Shown here: positions 6,891 to 14,329 of the stretch, in pieces
Layout of the letters: each line of letters starts with the position of its first letter
How positions within the stretch are numbered: the first letter of the stretch is position 1
Source: JACCTH01 sp050741915
GTDB taxonomy: Bacteria; Actinomycetota; Acidimicrobiia; Spongiisociales; ZC4RG35
Assembly: GCA_050741915.1 (NCBI GenBank)
Contig: JBOGEX010000007.1
Coordinates: 1-14,370 of the forward strand
DNA length: 14,370 bases
Reading direction: 5' to 3'
Translations under genes and position numbers: made by a program
The notes under the pieces: model-generated
Database searches by the model: none
What the model was told of the DNA's origin: nothing
The model's input: only the letters and a program-made list of their open reading frames with translations

Positions 6891-8609
6891 TCAACGACTT
6901 GGGCCCTCATAGGCGGGGACGAACGTCGCCTCAATGCGAAGGTGGGTGTTGGGAGCCAATTCCGTAATCGTTGTTGTGTGACCCAAGGGCCAGGAGACCG
7001 TCAGCTCCAAGACTTCAGCTGAGTTGGGAAAACCAAAATGCGCCGTGGTCGGGTCGCCCGACAGATAGCCACTCGCCGACGTGAGCTCTCGGGTAAGGGT
7101 CCCAGCTGATGTGTGCAACGCAATCACCGATCCAACGACCGGCCGGTCGGAGACGAGTTCAACTTCGAGAGACTCGCCTCCACAAATCTGATTCTCGAAC
7201 AACTCGCTGGGACTGTTGAGATTGTTCACCACGATATCAAGATCGCCGTCAAGGTCGAGATCCCCCATCGACATCCCTCGACCGCTGGACATGCTGTTCA
7301 AATTCCATTCCGGTCGCGGTACGTAACCGCCGCCGCGATTGGCCAGCGCGACGTTCTCCTCAAGAAGCTCGCCTCCGGGGAGATGCGGGAAGACATCTAC
7401 GGCCATCATCCCGGTAACGACGTACAGGTCGATGAGTCCGTCGTGATCGAGATCTCCGAACTTGGCCGACCATGACCACCCAGTGGCAGCGAGGCCCAGG
7501 TCGACGGCCTCGTTCTGCCAACCATCATTGCCATCTTTGCGGTAGAGCGCATTGGCCATATCTTGTCCGGGTGCTCCTCCGTACATGCTGTCGACGACCG
7601 GTTGCCATGCGGCGGACGTCTCGGGATCATCGGAGGTTGGTCTCATGTCAGTCGCGAATATTTCGGTGACGCCGTCGTTGTCGATGTCAGCGGTGCTGAA
7701 ACCCATCGTGGACATCGTTGTGCTGCGGGGAAGAGTACGGGGCATCCAGCCGGAATCGGTGTAGGTGAGGATGACGTCGGGAAACAAAAAGTCGTTGCCA
7801 ATCCAGATCTCACTCGATCCGTCGCCATCGAGATCCCGAACCAACAGGGCCAGCGCATGCGAGGAATCGACGACTTTGTTCCCCAAGAATGCACCGTCGA
7901 CATTCTCATAAACCACGACCCCGCTTCGGTGCGCACCTGAACTGCGGCCGCCCGCAATGCTGAGTTCGGCGTCGTACGACGCGGTGACGAGATCGAGGTC
8001 GCCGTCGTGGTCGAGATCGCTCCAGTCCATGGCATAGGCGGCGGCGTCCACCCCTCGCATTGCTTCGATAACAAACTCTGGCCCTGATTCGAGAACTTCC
8101 TGCCGCAGCAACAGTGGAGGCAAGTTCCCTCGGCTGAGAACGATGTCGGCCAGACCATCGGCGTCGACATCGACAATGGCTACGGCTCGTCCGGAGTGAG
8201 GTAGCCGCTGGGGCGTGAACTTGAGGCCCCCATGGTTCCAAAGCACCGTGGAGTCGCCGCTCATCGCGGCGAGGACTATGTCCAGGTCACTGTCGTCATC
8301 GAGGTCGCCGATAGCGATGCCACTGCCATTCGACTCAAAGAGCGCCGGTCGCCCGGTGGTTCGGGTCTCGTGGTCGAGTTGGTGCGATGTGAACGATCCC
8401 GTGCACGCTCCCTCCTCATAGGACGAGATGTGAACCTCTACCTCGCTTCCGACCGGGAACGGTTTGATCTCGGTCGCGGCACCCGTAGGGCTAAAACACG
8501 CGGCCAGGGCGAGGAACACCACCACCCAATGAGGCCGCCCCGGAGCGGCGGCTTTGAGCCGCGCTTCGGGGCGGTGGTTCGCTCCGGTATCAGCCGCCGG
8601 TTGCCTCAT
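6891..8609 (-). CDS. FG-GAP/VCBS beta-propeller lipoprotein with ASPIC/UnbV domain (CRTAC1-like)
   Basis: From ATG 8609 this is a 572-aa exported protein. After a basic leader, the segment WVVVFLALAAC gives a hydrophobic core and a lipobox (LAAC, Cys38), so it should be lipid-anchored outside the membrane. Seven calcium-binding DxDxDGxx(D/E) motifs start near residues 102, 147, 198, 259, 308, 386 and 450, matching seven propeller blades; the first has Ser in place of Gly. An ASPIC/UnbV domain (about 484-561, including SASGYLSGDP and VSWPLGH) follows. Such proteins are integrin-alpha-like surface or secreted binders, few with a known ligand. The gene follows the sugar-binding lipoprotein and overlaps its end by 20 nt, suggesting a shared extracellular task. 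The start is uncertain: ATG 8651 and GTG 8525 are alternatives, none with a strong ribosome site. Confidence 0.85.
   Translation of the reverse strand: MRQPAADTGANHRPEARLKAAAPGRPHWVVVFLALAACFSPTGAATEIKPFPVGSEVEVHISSYEEGACTGSFTSHQLDHETRTTGRPALFESNGSGIAIGDLDDDSDLDIVLAAMSGDSTVLWNHGGLKFTPQRLPHSGRAVAIVDVDADGLADIVLSRGNLPPLLLRQEVLESGPEFVIEAMRGVDAAAYAMDWSDLDHDGDLDLVTASYDAELSIAGGRSSGAHRSGVVVYENVDGAFLGNKVVDSSHALALLVRDLDGDGSSEIWIGNDFLFPDVILTYTDSGWMPRTLPRSTTMSTMGFSTADIDNDGVTEIFATDMRPTSDDPETSAAWQPVVDSMYGGAPGQDMANALYRKDGNDGWQNEAVDLGLAATGWSWSAKFGDLDHDGLIDLYVVTGMMAVDVFPHLPGGELLEENVALANRGGGYVPRPEWNLNSMSSGRGMSMGDLDLDGDLDIVVNNLNSPSELFENQICGGESLEVELVSDRPVVGSVIALHTSAGTLTRELTSASGYLSGDPTTAHFGFPNSAEVLELTVSWPLGHTTTITELAPNTHLRIEATFVPAYEGPSR
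8535..8574. promoter_or_regulatory. Strong GC-rich hairpin just after the binding-protein gene
   Basis: Bases 8535-8547 pair with 8562-8574 (13 pairs including one G-T), then a one-base bulge and four more pairs close a 5-nt loop (8553-8557). On the minus transcript this hairpin begins 16 nt after the binding-protein stop and lies within the 5' end of the propeller gene. An alternative pairing, CCGGAGCG (8540-8547) with CGCTCCGG (8580-8587), would exclude it. There is no U-tract. It may protect the upstream mRNA or lower expression of the downstream gene. Confidence 0.45.
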
Positions 8610-10011
8610 TGACCTGGTTGTTGGCCTCGGTGAGCAACGCTTGGACGTCATCGGTGGAACCGAAGATTCGGTCCTCGAAGTCGGTCATGATCGTCGAGAC
8701 TTCGGAGAAGGCATCACCGATTGGGTTGAGGAACGTGCCCTCGGGATCCGCCGACTGATCGACAAACGCCGAGACGTCCACGCCTTGCTCGGCACGCAAG
8801 TCGAGGACCAACTGCGTTCCCGAATCAACGGACGGGAACACCACTCCGGTGGAGCCGACCACGTCCAGGCAAGGTGGCGACGCGAGGTACTTGACGAATT
8901 CCCACGCCGCCTCCTGATTCGGGCTCCCCGACCAGATCGAGTCCGCCAGCGAGTTGGTGGCGCTTCTCCGGCCCAGGGGGCCTTCGGGCAGCCTGGCAAA
9001 TCCACTGGTGACGTCCTCGGCATCGACGTAGCCGTTGATCATCCATGATCCGTCGGGAACCATGGCGCCTTCACCGGCGAGATACAGAGCGGTCGCGCCG
9101 AGACTTGACACTTCGGCGTAGCCGGGTGCATAGCCTTTTTCCGTCCAGAGTGATCGCAACCACTCCAACGTCTCGACCAGCTCGGGAGCGTCGTAGTTGT
9201 AGGTCGGAGACCAGGGCTCTGGCTGGAACGTGAAGCCATTGGACACCGCGAGCCAACTCCAGTCCACATTGCCGATGCCATTGCCGTTGCCCTGTGGGAT
9301 GAATCCGTATTGGACGACGTTCTGAGCATCGAAGTCGGGGCTCAGCCCATTGTTGCCGTTGGCATCGAGGGTCAGCCGGGCAATGATCTCTTCGAACGTG
9401 CCGCCGTCGGTGGGGTTCCATGTCGCCGAGTTGAGCTCTTCGACCGTCACTCCGGCAGCCTCGACCATATCCAAGTTGTATACGATCGCTATCGTATCCC
9501 AGTCCTTCGGCAAACCCCACTGCACTCCGTCACGGACCCACAAATCGACTAGACCGGGCCGATAAATGCCCAAATCGACACCATCGCGCTCGATTAGCGG
9601 CGCCAGGTCGAGAAGAAGTCCCTTGTCAGCGAACTCGGGAACCTGTCCAATGAAGTTGGTCATGATGTCGGGAGCATTCCCGGCGATCATCGACGTCTGC
9701 AGGCCGGTCCAATAGTCACCCCAGCCGACCTGTTCGAGATTGATGGTGACGTTGGGGTTGGTTGCCGCGTAGTCGTCAGCGCACTGCTGATAGGCGGGCT
9801 GTTGATTAGCGTCCCACATCGTATAACGCAGTGAAACGGGCTCATCGGTTGCCGCCGTAGTGCCTGTTGCCGCCGTACCGCCGGTGGTCGCTGGAGGAGC
9901 GGCGGTCGCATCCGTCCCAGGCTGACTGCCGTCTCCGCACGCGGCGACGAGCAGAGCAAATAGGGCGATGAATACGCTCCTCTTTGGACCTCGATTTCTT
10001 ACATGGACCAT
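8590..10011 (-). CDS. ABC transporter sugar-binding lipoprotein (CUT1-type, SBP family 1)
   Basis: A 473-aa extracellular solute-binding protein. The start is ATG 10011, with AGGAGG at 10020-10025 eight bases upstream. A lipoprotein signal (RSVFIALFALLVAAC) places the lipidated Cys at 25, followed by a Thr/Ala-rich tether to about residue 56. The mature part begins VSLRYTMWDANQQPAY and contains the usual family-1 elements: GNAPDIM, the LPKDWDT segment, GEGAMVPDGSWMINGY near the second-lobe hinge, and the late NQEAAWEFVKYLASP helix. It delivers substrate to the two permeases encoded upstream. The aromatic and Asn-rich middle fits carbohydrate binding, but the sugar cannot be named. Its stop overlaps the propeller lipoprotein gene, and a small ORF precedes it. 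Confidence 0.93.
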   Translation of the reverse strand: MVHVRNRGPKRSVFIALFALLVAACGDGSQPGTDATAAPPATTGGTAATGTTAATDEPVSLRYTMWDANQQPAYQQCADDYAATNPNVTINLEQVGWGDYWTGLQTSMIAGNAPDIMTNFIGQVPEFADKGLLLDLAPLIERDGVDLGIYRPGLVDLWVRDGVQWGLPKDWDTIAIVYNLDMVEAAGVTVEELNSATWNPTDGGTFEEIIARLTLDANGNNGLSPDFDAQNVVQYGFIPQGNGNGIGNVDWSWLAVSNGFTFQPEPWSPTYNYDAPELVETLEWLRSLWTEKGYAPGYAEVSSLGATALYLAGEGAMVPDGSWMINGYVDAEDVTSGFARLPEGPLGRRSATNSLADSIWSGSPNQEAAWEFVKYLASPPCLDVVGSTGVVFPSVDSGTQLVLDLRAEQGVDVSAFVDQSADPEGTFLNPIGDAFSEVSTIMTDFEDRIFGSTDDVQALLTEANNQVNEATGG

Positions 10012-10079
10012 GAACGATTCCTCCTTCTACGATCCCTTTCAGCCTCGGGATTTCCTTGCTGAACTATTGACTGGGCCAT
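9999..10079 (-). CDS. Candidate 26-aa leader ORF in front of the sugar-binding protein gene
   Basis: ATG 10079 is preceded by GAGGAGG (AGGAGG at 10089-10094), a site as strong as that of the next gene. The frame runs 26 codons (begins MAQSIVQQGNPEAE, ends NRSWSM), overlaps the binding-protein start by 13 nt in another frame, and stops at TAA 9999-10001. An Arg-rich stretch (RDRRRRNR) uses AGG/AGA codons that also form the binding-protein ribosome site, so a ribosome translating it would run through that site. No homology was recognised. It could be a regulatory leader peptide or a leftover of a duplicated start region. Confidence 0.35.
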   Translation of the reverse strand: MAQSIVQQGNPEAERDRRRRNRSWSM

Positions 10080-10094
10080 TGATCGATTCCTCCT
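10008..10094 (-). repeat. Imperfect direct repeat of a ribosome binding site plus start codon (10008-10025 and 10076-10094)
   Basis: Read on the minus strand, both copies are AGGAGGAATCG followed by (A/T)TC, an optional A, then ATGG. They differ by one substitution and one inserted base and lie about 69 bp apart. The inner copy initiates the binding-protein gene and the outer one initiates the 26-codon ORF. A tandem duplication of the translation start is the simplest explanation. A weak hairpin (AACGG 10115-10119 with CCGTT 10124-10128) lies between the repeat and the permease stop. Confidence 0.6.
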
Positions 10095-10129
10095 CGCCGT
10101 AGTCGTCGAACCTGAACGGGGTGCCGTTT

Positions 10130-11059
10130 TCACTTCAGGCCCGTGTATGTGAGGGCGCGGATCATCCGACGCGCTGAGAACAAGAACACGACGAGGATGG
10201 GCAATGCTGAAAGGAGCGAGCCTGCGTTGAGCCCGCCCCAATCGGGCGCACCCTGGGGAGTCGAGCTGCGGAACGCGCCAAGCGCTACCGTCAGGGTGCG
10301 GGTCTCCTCGCTCGGGCCGACGATGAATGGCCAGAGAAAGTCGTTCCACTCAGTGACGAAAGTGAGCGTCGCCAGAGTGGCGATCGGGCCGATGCTGAGC
10401 GGGACGATGATGGAGCCGAACGTGCGGATTCGACCCGCGCCGTCTATGAGGGCCGCTTCCTCGAGTTCCCTCGGAAGCGTCAGGAAGAACTGACGAAGGA
10501 AGAAGACGGCAAAAGGGGTCATCAGGAAATGGGGGGCAACGATCCCGGCGTAGGTGTTGATCCACCCCAGGTCACGGACGAAAACAAAGTTGGGGATCAG
10601 CGTGACGATCGGCGGCACCAGCAGAGCACCAACGAACAGATAGAAGATGATGTCCCGAAACGGGAACGAGAGGCGGGCAAAGGCGTACGCCGCCATCGAG
10701 CTGAACGACACCATGGCGAAGGTGATCAACGTCACAACAAGGAAGGAATTCTTCAGTGCGTTGGGAAAGTCGAGCTGTGCGGCCGTCCCCGATGCTGCAA
10801 CTGCCTCCTCGGTGGTCATCAGACCGAGCACTCGCTCGAAGTTGTCCTCCGTCACGGAGGGCGGCGTCAGCGACTCGGGGTTGGAATAGATCTGAGCGGG
10901 TGGGGTCAGGGCCGTCCGGAGCACCCAGAGGAGCGGGAGGACGGTGAGCAGGAGGAAGAAAATGATGGTCAGCCAGCCGAGCACGGATCTGCTCGCCGGC
11001 CGGCTCTCGGAGATGATCCTCCGCACAACCCGCTTGCGCGAGATCGCCGTGTCAAGCAC
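10130..11059 (-). CDS. ABC sugar transporter permease, MalG-like (CUT1 inner-membrane component 2)
   Basis: A 309-aa inner-membrane protein with six likely membrane segments. These begin with WLTIIFFLLLTVLPLLWVL (29-47) and include the stretches around 104-126, 138-160, 170-194, 220-238 and 280-296. The cytoplasmic EAA loop that docks the ATPase is EEAALIDGAGRIRTFGSI (200-217), and the ending RRMIRALTYTGLK is typical of the MalG branch. I chose GTG 11059, which has GGGAGGG seven to eight bases upstream and overlaps the first permease by 8 nt; the longer TTG 11074 start lacks this. A non-standard insertion of roughly 20-30 residues (about 66-98, Glu/Ala/Thr-rich) sits in the first periplasmic loop. 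It pairs with the MalF-like gene upstream. Confidence 0.94.
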   Translation of the reverse strand: MLDTAISRKRVVRRIISESRPASRSVLGWLTIIFFLLLTVLPLLWVLRTALTPPAQIYSNPESLTPPSVTEDNFERVLGLMTTEEAVAASGTAAQLDFPNALKNSFLVVTLITFAMVSFSSMAAYAFARLSFPFRDIIFYLFVGALLVPPIVTLIPNFVFVRDLGWINTYAGIVAPHFLMTPFAVFFLRQFFLTLPRELEEAALIDGAGRIRTFGSIIVPLSIGPIATLATLTFVTEWNDFLWPFIVGPSEETRTLTVALGAFRSSTPQGAPDWGGLNAGSLLSALPILVVFLFSARRMIRALTYTGLK

Positions 11060-11972
11060 GGTTATCCCTCCCAAATACGCGGAACTGGAGGATGGAAGCG
11101 ATAGCTGCTATCACGAAGAGGGCCAGGGCAACCGTGGTGGCGTAGCCGAAGTCGAAACGCTGGAACGCCAGCTCGAAGATGTACCACATGAGCACCCGGG
11201 TGGCTCCACCAGGCCCGCCCTGGGTCGTGACCGCGATCGTGTCGAAGATCTGCATTGAGCCGACGACGCTCGTGACTATGACGAAGAGAAGCACCGGGCG
11301 GAGCATCGGGACCGTCACTCGAAGGAACTGCTGCCACTCGCTCGCCCCGTCGACTCTCGCCGCGTCGTAGATGTTGCGGTCGATCGTCGCGATACCGGCT
11401 ACGAGGAGCAGAGTGGAAAACCCGAGGTGCCGCCAAACATTGATGAATGCGATGGTCGGGATGGCCTGGGTCTCGGAACCGAGGAACGCCTGCGAACCTA
11501 CTCCGACAAGGTCAAGGAAGTGGTTGAGGATTCCGATGGCAGGATCCAGGATCCACAGCCACACCAGCCCTGCTACTACGTTCGAGATCAGGAACGGGAG
11601 GATCAGTATGGCCCGGACGATTATCGACGAAGTGACTTTGTCGAGGATTGCGGCGAGGCCGAGAGCTATACCCACCTGCACCGGGACGTTGATGACGACA
11701 TACAGGAACGTTGAGCGGATCGCCCGGAAGAACTGATCGTCGGAGAGCAGCCGTGAGTAGTTGGCGAGACCCACATTGGTTGGATCGCTGAATAGATCGA
11801 AGTCGGTGAACGTGTAACCCACGGCACGCCACAGTGGAAGGATGTGGAATAGAAACAGGCCCACGAGTGCAGGCACCATGAACAACCAGGCAATACCGCC
11901 TTCCCTCGTCCCCGACGAGGCGAGCCACCTCTTTCCGAAGGCGTCAACGCGTGCGTCGTGAGCTACGGCCAT
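11052..11972 (-). CDS. ABC sugar transporter permease, MalF-like (CUT1 inner-membrane component 1)
   Basis: A 306-aa inner-membrane protein. The start is ATG 11972 with GGAGG (11983-11987) ten bases upstream, overlapping the oxidoreductase stop by 10 nt. Six membrane segments are visible, near 27-49, 88-110, 117-142, 172-197, 224-249 and 277-296. The EAA loop contacting the ATPase is DAARVDGASEWQQFLRVTVP (203-222). The N-terminal FMVPALVGLFLFHILPLW and the later VTTQGGPGGATRVLMWYI (248-265) are hallmarks of the MalF/UgpA/LacF type. Together with the MalG-like partner it forms the channel. No ATPase gene is present in the window, which is common for CUT1 importers that share an MsmK/UgpC-like ATPase encoded elsewhere. 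Confidence 0.94.
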   Translation of the reverse strand: MAVAHDARVDAFGKRWLASSGTREGGIAWLFMVPALVGLFLFHILPLWRAVGYTFTDFDLFSDPTNVGLANYSRLLSDDQFFRAIRSTFLYVVINVPVQVGIALGLAAILDKVTSSIIVRAILILPFLISNVVAGLVWLWILDPAIGILNHFLDLVGVGSQAFLGSETQAIPTIAFINVWRHLGFSTLLLVAGIATIDRNIYDAARVDGASEWQQFLRVTVPMLRPVLLFVIVTSVVGSMQIFDTIAVTTQGGPGGATRVLMWYIFELAFQRFDFGYATTVALALFVIAAIASILQFRVFGRDNRA

Positions 11973-13177
11973 AACTTTCCGACCTCCACCGGAGGAGCAC
12001 CAAGGTCCGGAACTTCAAGCACTTTGCCTTCTTGTTCGGACGACTCGTGGGCGACGATGCCCGGCACGCAATACCGGGCAGAATCCCACACGTTGTTTGG
12101 AGGCATCGTGCTGTCGACTAGAGCTCGGATAAAGTCATCGACGAGGAAATGATGTGACCCCTCATGGCCGTTCGGCATACCCGAGAAGGCGTGAGGCAGC
12201 CGGCTGACGTCGTGGATGGGGGCGAAGCCTCCCGAGAATGACGCTGCGAGATCCTTGGAGATTGGTTCGTCCAGTTCGGTGATGCCGGGCTCGGTGCGTA
12301 ACAGCTCCGTGACGTCGACGAATTCGCCATCAAGGGTGTTCCACGAGGCTGCGCTTGTCTGTTGCTCGAACGACGCCCGCGTGCCAAAGAGGCTAAGGCG
12401 TACCTCAGGCTGGGGAGAGGCGTGGTATCCGACCCGTCGGAACTCGTTGATTCTGCACATCCCACCGTCCGAGGTTCTGAACAGGGCTGTCTGGTTGCTC
12501 ATGGCGTTCGCCCACTCAGACACGGCCTGGTCGAACACCCCATCATTGTGAGAGTCGATTTGGCCCAGACACGACACTGAGGTCATGCGAGCGCCGGTGA
12601 CCGACAGCACCATGGCGATGCTGTGCGTCGGGTACAGCATCGGAGGGAAACTGGCAGTTGACTTCCAGTTCGCACCGCCGCTGTGCTCGTAGGCCTCGTA
12701 GAAGCCCAGGCTCATGTCATGGAGGTATTCGCCCTCGCCATAGACGAACCGGCCGAAATCACCACGAGCGAAGCGCTCCCGGCTGAATATGGCTGCCGGG
12801 TAGTAGTAGCTCGTCTCACCGACCATGTATGTGAGCGCGGTCTCGGCCACCATGTCGATCAGCAATCGCATCTCCTCAGCCGTGGTGGCAGCGGGTACCG
12901 CTGAGTAAACGTGCTTGCCGGCGGAGAGCGCGGCCAGGGCTATCGGAGCATGCGTCCAGCGCTGCGTGAAGATGGCCACCGCATCTACAGGAGACGCCAA
13001 CAACTCCTCATGCGAATCGAACAGCGACTCGATCCCAAACTGGCGGCCGTATCGATTCCGTCGCTCAGGAACGGACTCCGCCAAAGCGATCTCGTCGACG
13101 TCCGGATGAGCTTGAAACAGCGGGATGAATCTGCTCCCAAACAGGCCGGATCCAATGAGACCGAGTTTTAGCCCCAC
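11963..13177 (-). CDS. Gfo/Idh/MocA-family oxidoreductase lacking the EKP motif
   Basis: A 404-aa NAD(P)-binding protein of the glucose-fructose oxidoreductase/inositol dehydrogenase family. I chose GTG 13177, preceded by AAGGAGG (13184-13190) six bases away; ATG 13195 would begin upstream of that site. The Rossmann loop is LIGSGLFGS (7-15), and the second half contains the substrate-domain segments GEGEYLHD and MLYPTHSIAMVL (His185). At the position of the usual GKHVxxEKP motif it reads GKHVYSAVPAA (87-97), so the conserved Glu-Lys pair is Ala-Val. The family oxidises hydroxyls of sugars and cyclitols; this variant may use another proton donor or act differently. It is the first gene of the transporter operon, so it probably acts on the imported compound. 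Confidence 0.9.
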   Translation of the reverse strand: MGLKLGLIGSGLFGSRFIPLFQAHPDVDEIALAESVPERRNRYGRQFGIESLFDSHEELLASPVDAVAIFTQRWTHAPIALAALSAGKHVYSAVPAATTAEEMRLLIDMVAETALTYMVGETSYYYPAAIFSRERFARGDFGRFVYGEGEYLHDMSLGFYEAYEHSGGANWKSTASFPPMLYPTHSIAMVLSVTGARMTSVSCLGQIDSHNDGVFDQAVSEWANAMSNQTALFRTSDGGMCRINEFRRVGYHASPQPEVRLSLFGTRASFEQQTSAASWNTLDGEFVDVTELLRTEPGITELDEPISKDLAASFSGGFAPIHDVSRLPHAFSGMPNGHEGSHHFLVDDFIRALVDSTMPPNNVWDSARYCVPGIVAHESSEQEGKVLEVPDLGAPPVEVGKLWP

Positions 13178-13240
13178 GACAGGCCTCCTTCTCATTGGAA
13201 AATAGGGGCGTCATGATCTAGAAGTCCTCCTCCATCCTGC

Positions 13241-13259
13241 GGTATTCATGCAGTATTCT
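13241..13259. promoter_or_regulatory. Direct repeat, possible AraC-family binding site
   Basis: GTATTC occurs at 13242-13247 and 13253-13258, 11 bp apart, about one helical turn. The site is in the 89-bp gap between the transporter operon (leftward) and the AraC-family gene (rightward). AraC regulators insert two helix-turn-helix units into adjacent major grooves, which fits such spacing. The evidence is short repeats plus position only. Confidence 0.25.
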
Positions 13260-13266
13260 GACCTTC

Positions 13267-14145
13267 TTGGACGTTTCGGGCACCGTCGACGATTCTGGCG
13301 AGTACGGATTCCAGGTCTGGAAACGTGCCCGGTTCGGAAGTATGAGCCGGGCGCACCGCCATAACGATGTCGAGGTGAATCTGATCGTTACCGGTTGGGC
13401 CGCCTACCTCATGGGCGGAGTCCGAGTCCGGCTGGAGCCGGGTCGCCTGGGAGTGTTCTGGGCCGCAATCCCGCATCACGCGTTCGGTCAACACCCCCAA
13501 ACCGAAGCGTGCTGGATGCTCCTACCGATGTCGTGGCTCTGGAAATGGGGCGCTCCGCCAGAACTCAGCGCCGCACTACTCGCTGGCCGGCTGGTACTCG
13601 AGTCGGAATCCGAGCCAGGCGACATCGGAGCAATCGAGCGTTGGTCAACAATGCTCGACCGGCGAGAGCTCCCGTGGCGTCGGATTGTCGAACTCGAGGT
13701 CGAGGCCCGGTTTCGCCGGCTGTTCCTGCGCGGGTTCGAAACCCAGGTATCGGAGGGAGGGATGGGGACGCTCGAAGCCCAAGATGCAAGTGTGCTTCCG
13801 CAACGAAGTGGCGACTCCTCGGAGAGCATTGTTGAGCGAATGGCATGTTATCTGAGCACGCGATTCGCCGAGCCGATCAGGGTTGAAGATATCGCCCGCC
13901 ACGTCTCGCTTCACCCGAACTACGCGATGCGACTGTTCCGGCGCCAAGCCGGTATGACGCTGATCGACTACCTGACCCGCCAGCGGGTCGCCGAAGCCCA
14001 GCGACGGTTGATCACGACGTCCGACGACGTGTTGAAGATCGCCATCGACAGTGGTTTTCGCTCGGCTAGCCGTTTCCACGAGGCTTTCCGACACCAGACG
14101 GGCACAACCCCCGGTCGCTACCGGCGAGCCAACGCCTTGGCATAA
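13267..14145 (+). CDS. AraC-family transcription regulator
   Basis: A 292-aa DNA-binding protein if started at TTG 13267. The N-terminal ligand-sensing cupin-like domain (about 15-115) contains RAHRHNDVEVNLIVTG (28-43), EPGRLGVFWAAIPHHAFG (57-74) and WLWKWGAPPEL. The C-terminal double helix-turn-helix (about 188-286) has VEDIARHVSLHPNYAMRLFR and VLKIAIDSGFRSASRFHEAF followed by TGTTPGRYR, the standard AraC signature. No ribosome site precedes TTG 13267, and an in-frame stop at 13219 rules out long extensions; ATG 13342 (residue 26) is an alternative start but would begin right at the HRH segment. It is transcribed divergently from the transporter operon, which it most likely controls in response to the sugar. 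Family is certain, start uncertain. Confidence 0.9.
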   Translation: MDVSGTVDDSGEYGFQVWKRARFGSMSRAHRHNDVEVNLIVTGWAAYLMGGVRVRLEPGRLGVFWAAIPHHAFGQHPQTEACWMLLPMSWLWKWGAPPELSAALLAGRLVLESESEPGDIGAIERWSTMLDRRELPWRRIVELEVEARFRRLFLRGFETQVSEGGMGTLEAQDASVLPQRSGDSSESIVERMACYLSTRFAEPIRVEDIARHVSLHPNYAMRLFRRQAGMTLIDYLTRQRVAEAQRRLITTSDDVLKIAIDSGFRSASRFHEAFRHQTGTTPGRYRRANALA

Positions 14146-14164
14146 TCAGATTCGGGCCGCCTGC

Positions 14165-14185
14165 GCCGGCGTAACCCTCGCCGGC
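14165..14185. terminator. Hairpin after the AraC-family gene
   Basis: GCCGGCG (14165-14171) and CGCCGGC (14179-14185) form a perfect 7-bp GC stem with a 7-nt loop, starting 20 bp after the stop codon. There is no run of T directly after it. A weaker stem (AGGG 14203-14206 with CCCT 14211-14214) is followed by TTCT. A terminator is plausible but unproven. I see no gene in the rest of 14146-14329. Confidence 0.4.
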
Positions 14186-14329
14186 ACCAGTGCTCATTGC
14201 AGAGGGATCTCCCTTTCTAAAACCCGCTCGGGGGACGACCGACCGTTACGGCATCATCACCGGCTCGGAGAGTCGATCTGTCACACCCTCTCCCTAGCTT
14301 TCCCCATGTCCATCAGACAAGGAGGCAAC

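Noticed and set aside
7200..8350. Recurring short DNA motif resembling gatcgagatcgcc, like a dispersed repeat array
   Set aside because: It is explained by the codons of the repeated DxDxDG calcium motifs of the propeller protein; spacing is irregular and it is not a CRISPR or tandem array.
10529..11104. 191-codon plus-strand open frame opposite the permease genes
   Set aside because: Charged, Gly/Arg/Glu-rich translation typical of the reverse strand of membrane-protein genes; both permeases are unmistakable.
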